Shown: piece by piece, positions 60,763-64,000 of the stretch
Layout: each line of letters begins with the position of its first letter
Numbering within the stretch: position 1 is the first letter of the stretch
NCBI RefSeq assembly: GCF_003073045.1
Contig: NC_037590.1
Coordinates: 13,230,311 to 13,294,310 of the forward strand
Source of the DNA: Pomacea canaliculata
Lineage: Eukaryota; Mollusca; Gastropoda; Architaenioglossa; Ampullariidae
Length of the DNA: 64,000 nt
Direction of reading: 5' to 3'
Made by a program: the position numbers and the translations under genes
Notes under the pieces: generated by a model
What the model was told of the DNA's origin: nothing
What the model saw: only the letters and a program-made list of their open reading frames with translations
The model's database searches: none

Positions 60763-62660
60763 TTACCATACTCACAAGGAAGTGCGGAAAATAAGCTCAA
60801 CATGGGGTTACTTGGGACGGTTATCTACCCCTACGTCATACCCATGCTCCTGGGCAGAACATTTGACCTGTTCAAGGCTCAAGTGGGCGTGGACATCTTC
60901 CCTCAAGACACCATCAGGAAGCCAATCCGCATTCACCGTAGCTTTGTTACTTCAGACTTTCAGCTTATCCGAAACGACACTGAAGCCAAGAGGTGAGTCT
61001 GTGTATGTGTGACCTGGGTGTTTGGAGAGAAAGTGTCCGTATTTTTGTTCTTAAATCATTACATGTTATCGTATGGTATGTTGTTATTCAACATCCAAAG
61101 AGACAGTGAACACATCACATTTTTCAATACAACTTTCTACATGATATCGTACAAAATTCTTCATTTGTGACAGATTTTTAGGTCTCTCCGAAGATGTCTC
61201 CTTACGAGTGAAGGCCGGCATTCTGAACATCGGTGCCACGGGAGACTACCTGAAGGACATTCAAACGAGAGAGAACTACTTGGAGATTCTGGTCAAGTCT
61301 TTGTATGAGACTTTCACAGAAACGCTGCATGGTTCCGCCGACCCCATCCAGGACTGGGACCTGCTGAGCCCCACCTCGCTGGGCACCCACTACGTCAGAA
61401 GTGTAACCTACGGAGGACAACTGCTGGCCTCTCTGCGGCTGCAGGTCAAGAGCGAGGGTGAGAAGGAGGCGCTGGAGAAGTACCTGACATCGCATTTCAG
61501 CTTCACCGAGGTGGCCGTCTCCGTGAAGGTGAGCGAAGGAGAGACAACCTACCGCCGCGAAATGAACTCTTTCGAGGAGAAGTTGAAAAAGATGATGTAC
61601 GACGTCAAGGAGAAGATGGGGTCGGACATTAGCCTGAACATTAAATACTACTCCACCGTCAATGCCCCGTACGTGCCGCAAGATGTTGGCAGCTTCTTGT
61701 CCGTGCTGGAGGCCTTCCCGGCGCAGGCCGCTAAGATCAACGGTGGGTTCGGTGTGCCCCTGACGGTGGAGCTGGTGCCTCTCCACGACCTGTCTTCCCG
61801 CATGACGGTGTTCAAGCCGAACTCCTTGCTGCAGAGCGCTCTCTCCGATCTGGAGGCCAGGTTCAATGACCTGCTTCTGACTCGCAAGCGCATGGAGAGA
61901 CACCCATTCAACAAAACAAGAGGGCATGGAAAGGAATGCAAGGTTGGCGAGGGCGTGTGTGTGTGTGTGTGCGTGCGTATGTTTGTTGATGAGTGCTTTT
62001 TTCCGCTTGTTACTTTTTGTGTTTGTGTTATTGTGGCGTCGTCTAGTGTACAGGTGTATGCGTGAATGCATATAATTAAGTTTGGTGGATATTTGCTTGA
62101 AAAGATACAATTCTTACTTACCTGTTTTCCATGTTTTGTTTTCTTTTTAACTATAACAACTATTTTTATCATAACGGTCTATAAGAATTTTGTAAATTTT
62201 TGTACGTATTACTGGGTTGACTTTAATGCATAGCTCTTTCATCTTTTAACCTTTCTCTTTCATCAACGTCTTCATCACGTTCATTATCACCTCTTTACTT
62301 CCCGTCTACTATTCCACCTCCTCTTCTCATTATCCTCCTCATCTACTCATTATCAGACTCAATAATGTGTCCCCTTCCCTCTCCTCACCCCTTTCACAAT
62401 CGCAAATGTTGCTCCTGTAACGTTTGGACAAGTCTCATTTTCGCTTCTGTGACATTATGGCATGTCTCTATTCCAGATGCGTGACCTGGGGACTGAGGTG
62501 CAGGACAAGATGGCGGTGTTCAAGAATGTGATTCAGAACCTGGACACTGGCTCCCCCAAAGCTGGACACATCAGCGAGCGGGCATCCCGGCTACGAGCAG
62601 AAGCCGGAGGACGCAGACCTACTACGGAGCGCCTCAAGAACCTGGAGAAGGACGACGTTC
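60763..62660 (+). CDS. SNTX (stonustoxin/verrucotoxin)-like MACPF-fold protein gene, 3' part unresolved
   Basis: Exons: 60,763-60,992 (acceptor GCCTCCAG; ATG at 60,802; donor GTGAGT), 61,174-61,942 (acceptor TGTGACAG; weak donor GTTGGC) and one from 62,477 (acceptor TTCCAG). All three join in frame. It opens with a LLGRTFDLF motif like the start of fish SNTX subunits. Then come the SLRVKAGI strand, LGTHYVRSVTYGGQLLASL (the GATHVV..YGAQ motif region of this family) and GGFGVPLTVELVPL. Helical segments (SALSDLEARFNDLL, MRDLGTEVQDKMAVF) correspond to the family's FAT-like domain. There is no signal peptide, as in the family. Known fish members form pores; for mollusc homologues the role is unknown. 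After about 62,660 the likely coding frame changes at least twice within the GC-rich stretch to 62,930, and no SNTX-thioredoxin or PRY-SPRY region can be read. Truncation, decay or indel errors are all possible. Confidence 0.7.
61955..61971. repeat. (GT)n microsatellite in intron
   Basis: A short perfect GT run directly after the weak exon-2 donor, continuing as GCGTGCGTATG. Confidence 0.9.
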
Positions 62661-63095
62661 GTGCATTGTGGCGAGCAGACCAACGCGGGAGGCACAATGA
62701 CGCGGTGTGTCGTGTTGAACGCTTCGGGTACCTGGCCGAGCTGTCCATGGCCAACGCCTTGTGCGCCTCGCCAACAGGTTTCAGCGGAGCCTTCCTCACC
62801 TCAAGCGCAACTGCACCATCGCGGACACGGACCCCTGGACGCTGCGCCAGGATTTGCCAGCAGGTGGTGGTCGGTTCCAGCCCCCCAGGACCGCGGCGAG
62901 GTGTGTTACCAAGTCGTGGCTGCGCAGCTGCAGACGGAAGCCAGTCTGGGGGCGGGGCTCGTGGTAGGGAACGGCTGGCAAGGCCATCGGGCCAGACGGC
63001 CACTGGCCGCACATGTGTTAACAGGCAGGCATGCTACAGTGAGTTCTGCTGCTGTGCCTGAAAAAGCTCAAGTTGTTGTAATCAACAACTGCTAG
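62661..63095 (+). other. GC-rich stretch with competing open frames after the SNTX-like exons
   Basis: Three frames stay open for 60-140 codons each. Family-like residues appear to move from one frame to another (for example ERFGYLAELSMANAL in one, KRNCTIADTDPWTLRQDL in the next). That pattern is expected from small indels in a former single exon. I leave it unassigned and do not propose a product. Confidence 0.4.
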
Positions 63096-64000
63096 GGCTT
63101 AGGACAAGGGTTCGGTTAGCAGGGTTTGTATTTACCGAGACCAAAGGTATGCAGTCAAGGAGACGCTTGAAACTCATCTTGGTAGTTGAATTTCGCAGAC
63201 GTGATTTGTACTGCAAGATGAAATCGCCGCTATGATAATCCTGAACTTTTTTCTTGATCTTATAAAGAAGGGCTTTTGTGAAACTGGTCTAAAATAAAAC
63301 AAACACAATCCTGAAACGCAATTCGAACACATGATGGCCTATGATATCACACAAGATTCAAATTCCGTTACGTTGAACGCTTCTACCAAAATGCAGAAAT
63401 GATCAGAGTTTGTTTTTCTTCTTTCTGTTCTCTTAGTAACCTGACGAGTTTGTAGATTCTGGTCTTATCATGTTTCTGATCCGCAGTCAACACAACAAAA
63501 GGGAGACTATCAGAGCGGAAGTAAACACGATTAGTCAGGACCTTATTTTCAGAGATCTGTTTCGACAGATGTTTAAAAAAATGTTAACACGTTTAGAAAT
63601 CACTTTTCGAATCAGGAGCTCAGCTTATAGATTTTTAAAAATTCTTTCTTTAAACAATTGATTTCTTTAGCAAAAACACAGCTGTGTAGCAGACTTCTCT
63701 TTTGCACGCATTAGGTTTAAATTAATAAGAGAGCTTATGCAAGTTTCCTTCAGAAATATTGATGAATTGTGCCAGGATAATAACATGCACACATTCGTGG
63801 GAATTCCCTCTCTCAACCCTATCCCTTACCCCTTCTCCCCACACAGAGCATGTGTGAACATTAATATTTCCTTGCTCTCGTAACCTGTTATTCCACAAAT
63901 TACATTTTCTTTTATTTGCCGTTTCATTGCAGAATAATTTGTGCGATGATCCATATTAGCGATAATTCAGTAATTTTCAGTCTGTCTATTTGTATATATT
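63096..64000. other. AT-rich sequence, no feature seen
   Basis: No exon, repeat family or RNA gene was recognised up to the end of the window. It may be an intron or the 3' flank of the SNTX-like gene. Confidence 0.5.

Noticed and set aside
61202..62110. Minus-strand 302-codon frame opposite the large SNTX exon
   Set aside because: An antisense shadow. The plus strand has the acceptor and the family motifs; the minus frame is rich in Leu, His and Gln as expected from GC-biased antisense codons.
62533..63012. Minus-strand 159-codon frame opposite the third SNTX exon
   Set aside because: A shadow of the GC-rich plus-strand coding region: no splice signals, and amino-acid composition typical of antisense reading.

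Overview
This window is eukaryotic and almost certainly metazoan. The coding pieces are short exons with GT/AG borders, and the surroundings hold LINE, hAT, SINE and satellite sequence. There are no prokaryote-style operons, RNA genes or CRISPR arrays. The mix (GCC2/GCC3 cysteine-rich exons, a stonustoxin-like MACPF gene, a tRNA-derived SINE and an intron-bearing integrase gene) best fits a mollusc, probably a gastropod. That assignment is inference.

Layout. 1-3,850 is a minisatellite with a 25-bp unit (31-bp variants), interrupted at 878-1,286 by one copy of a longer satellite spacer. 4,209-4,583 is a broken piece of an integrase-type gene. 4,585-7,250 is the left arm of a 2.7-kb inverted duplication; the right arm is 33,653-36,335. 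Each arm carries three exons of an extracellular cysteine-rich gene, a 302-bp hAT element with the same 8-bp target duplication, and a 5'-truncated LINE. In the left copy the cysteine-rich gene continues to 8,606. 10,215-16,560 is a tandem array of about 570-bp units built from the same minisatellite plus a unique spacer; it becomes steadily noisier to the right. 16,561-29,600 holds little that can be recognised, apart from degraded integrase-gene copies, a 100-N scaffold gap and retroposon tails. 29,617-32,426 (minus strand) is the most complete copy of the intron-containing integrase gene, but it is dead.

36,546-52,080 is a three-level nest. The minisatellite, now in the opposite orientation, is split by a 5'-truncated LINE with RT and RNase H domains (42,392-44,249 and 50,219-51,010). 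That LINE is itself split by a 6-kb DNA-transposon-like element (44,250-50,218) with AAACGTTTT-rich inverted ends, carrying a multi-exon gene with a DUF4806-type C-terminus.

52.7-56.8 kb (minus strand) holds an unrecognised multi-exon host gene with a LINE fragment and a short telomere-like repeat in one intron. 60.3-60.5 kb is a SINE. 60.8-62.7 kb (plus strand) is a stonustoxin/verrucotoxin (SNTX)-family-like gene, 3' part unresolved.

Assembly quality varies across the window. Homopolymer and short-insertion noise is heavy at 12.5-26.5 kb and 36.5-42.4 kb, so many frameshifts there may be sequencing error and not biology. The long open frames over the minisatellites come from repeat arithmetic and are not treated as genes.
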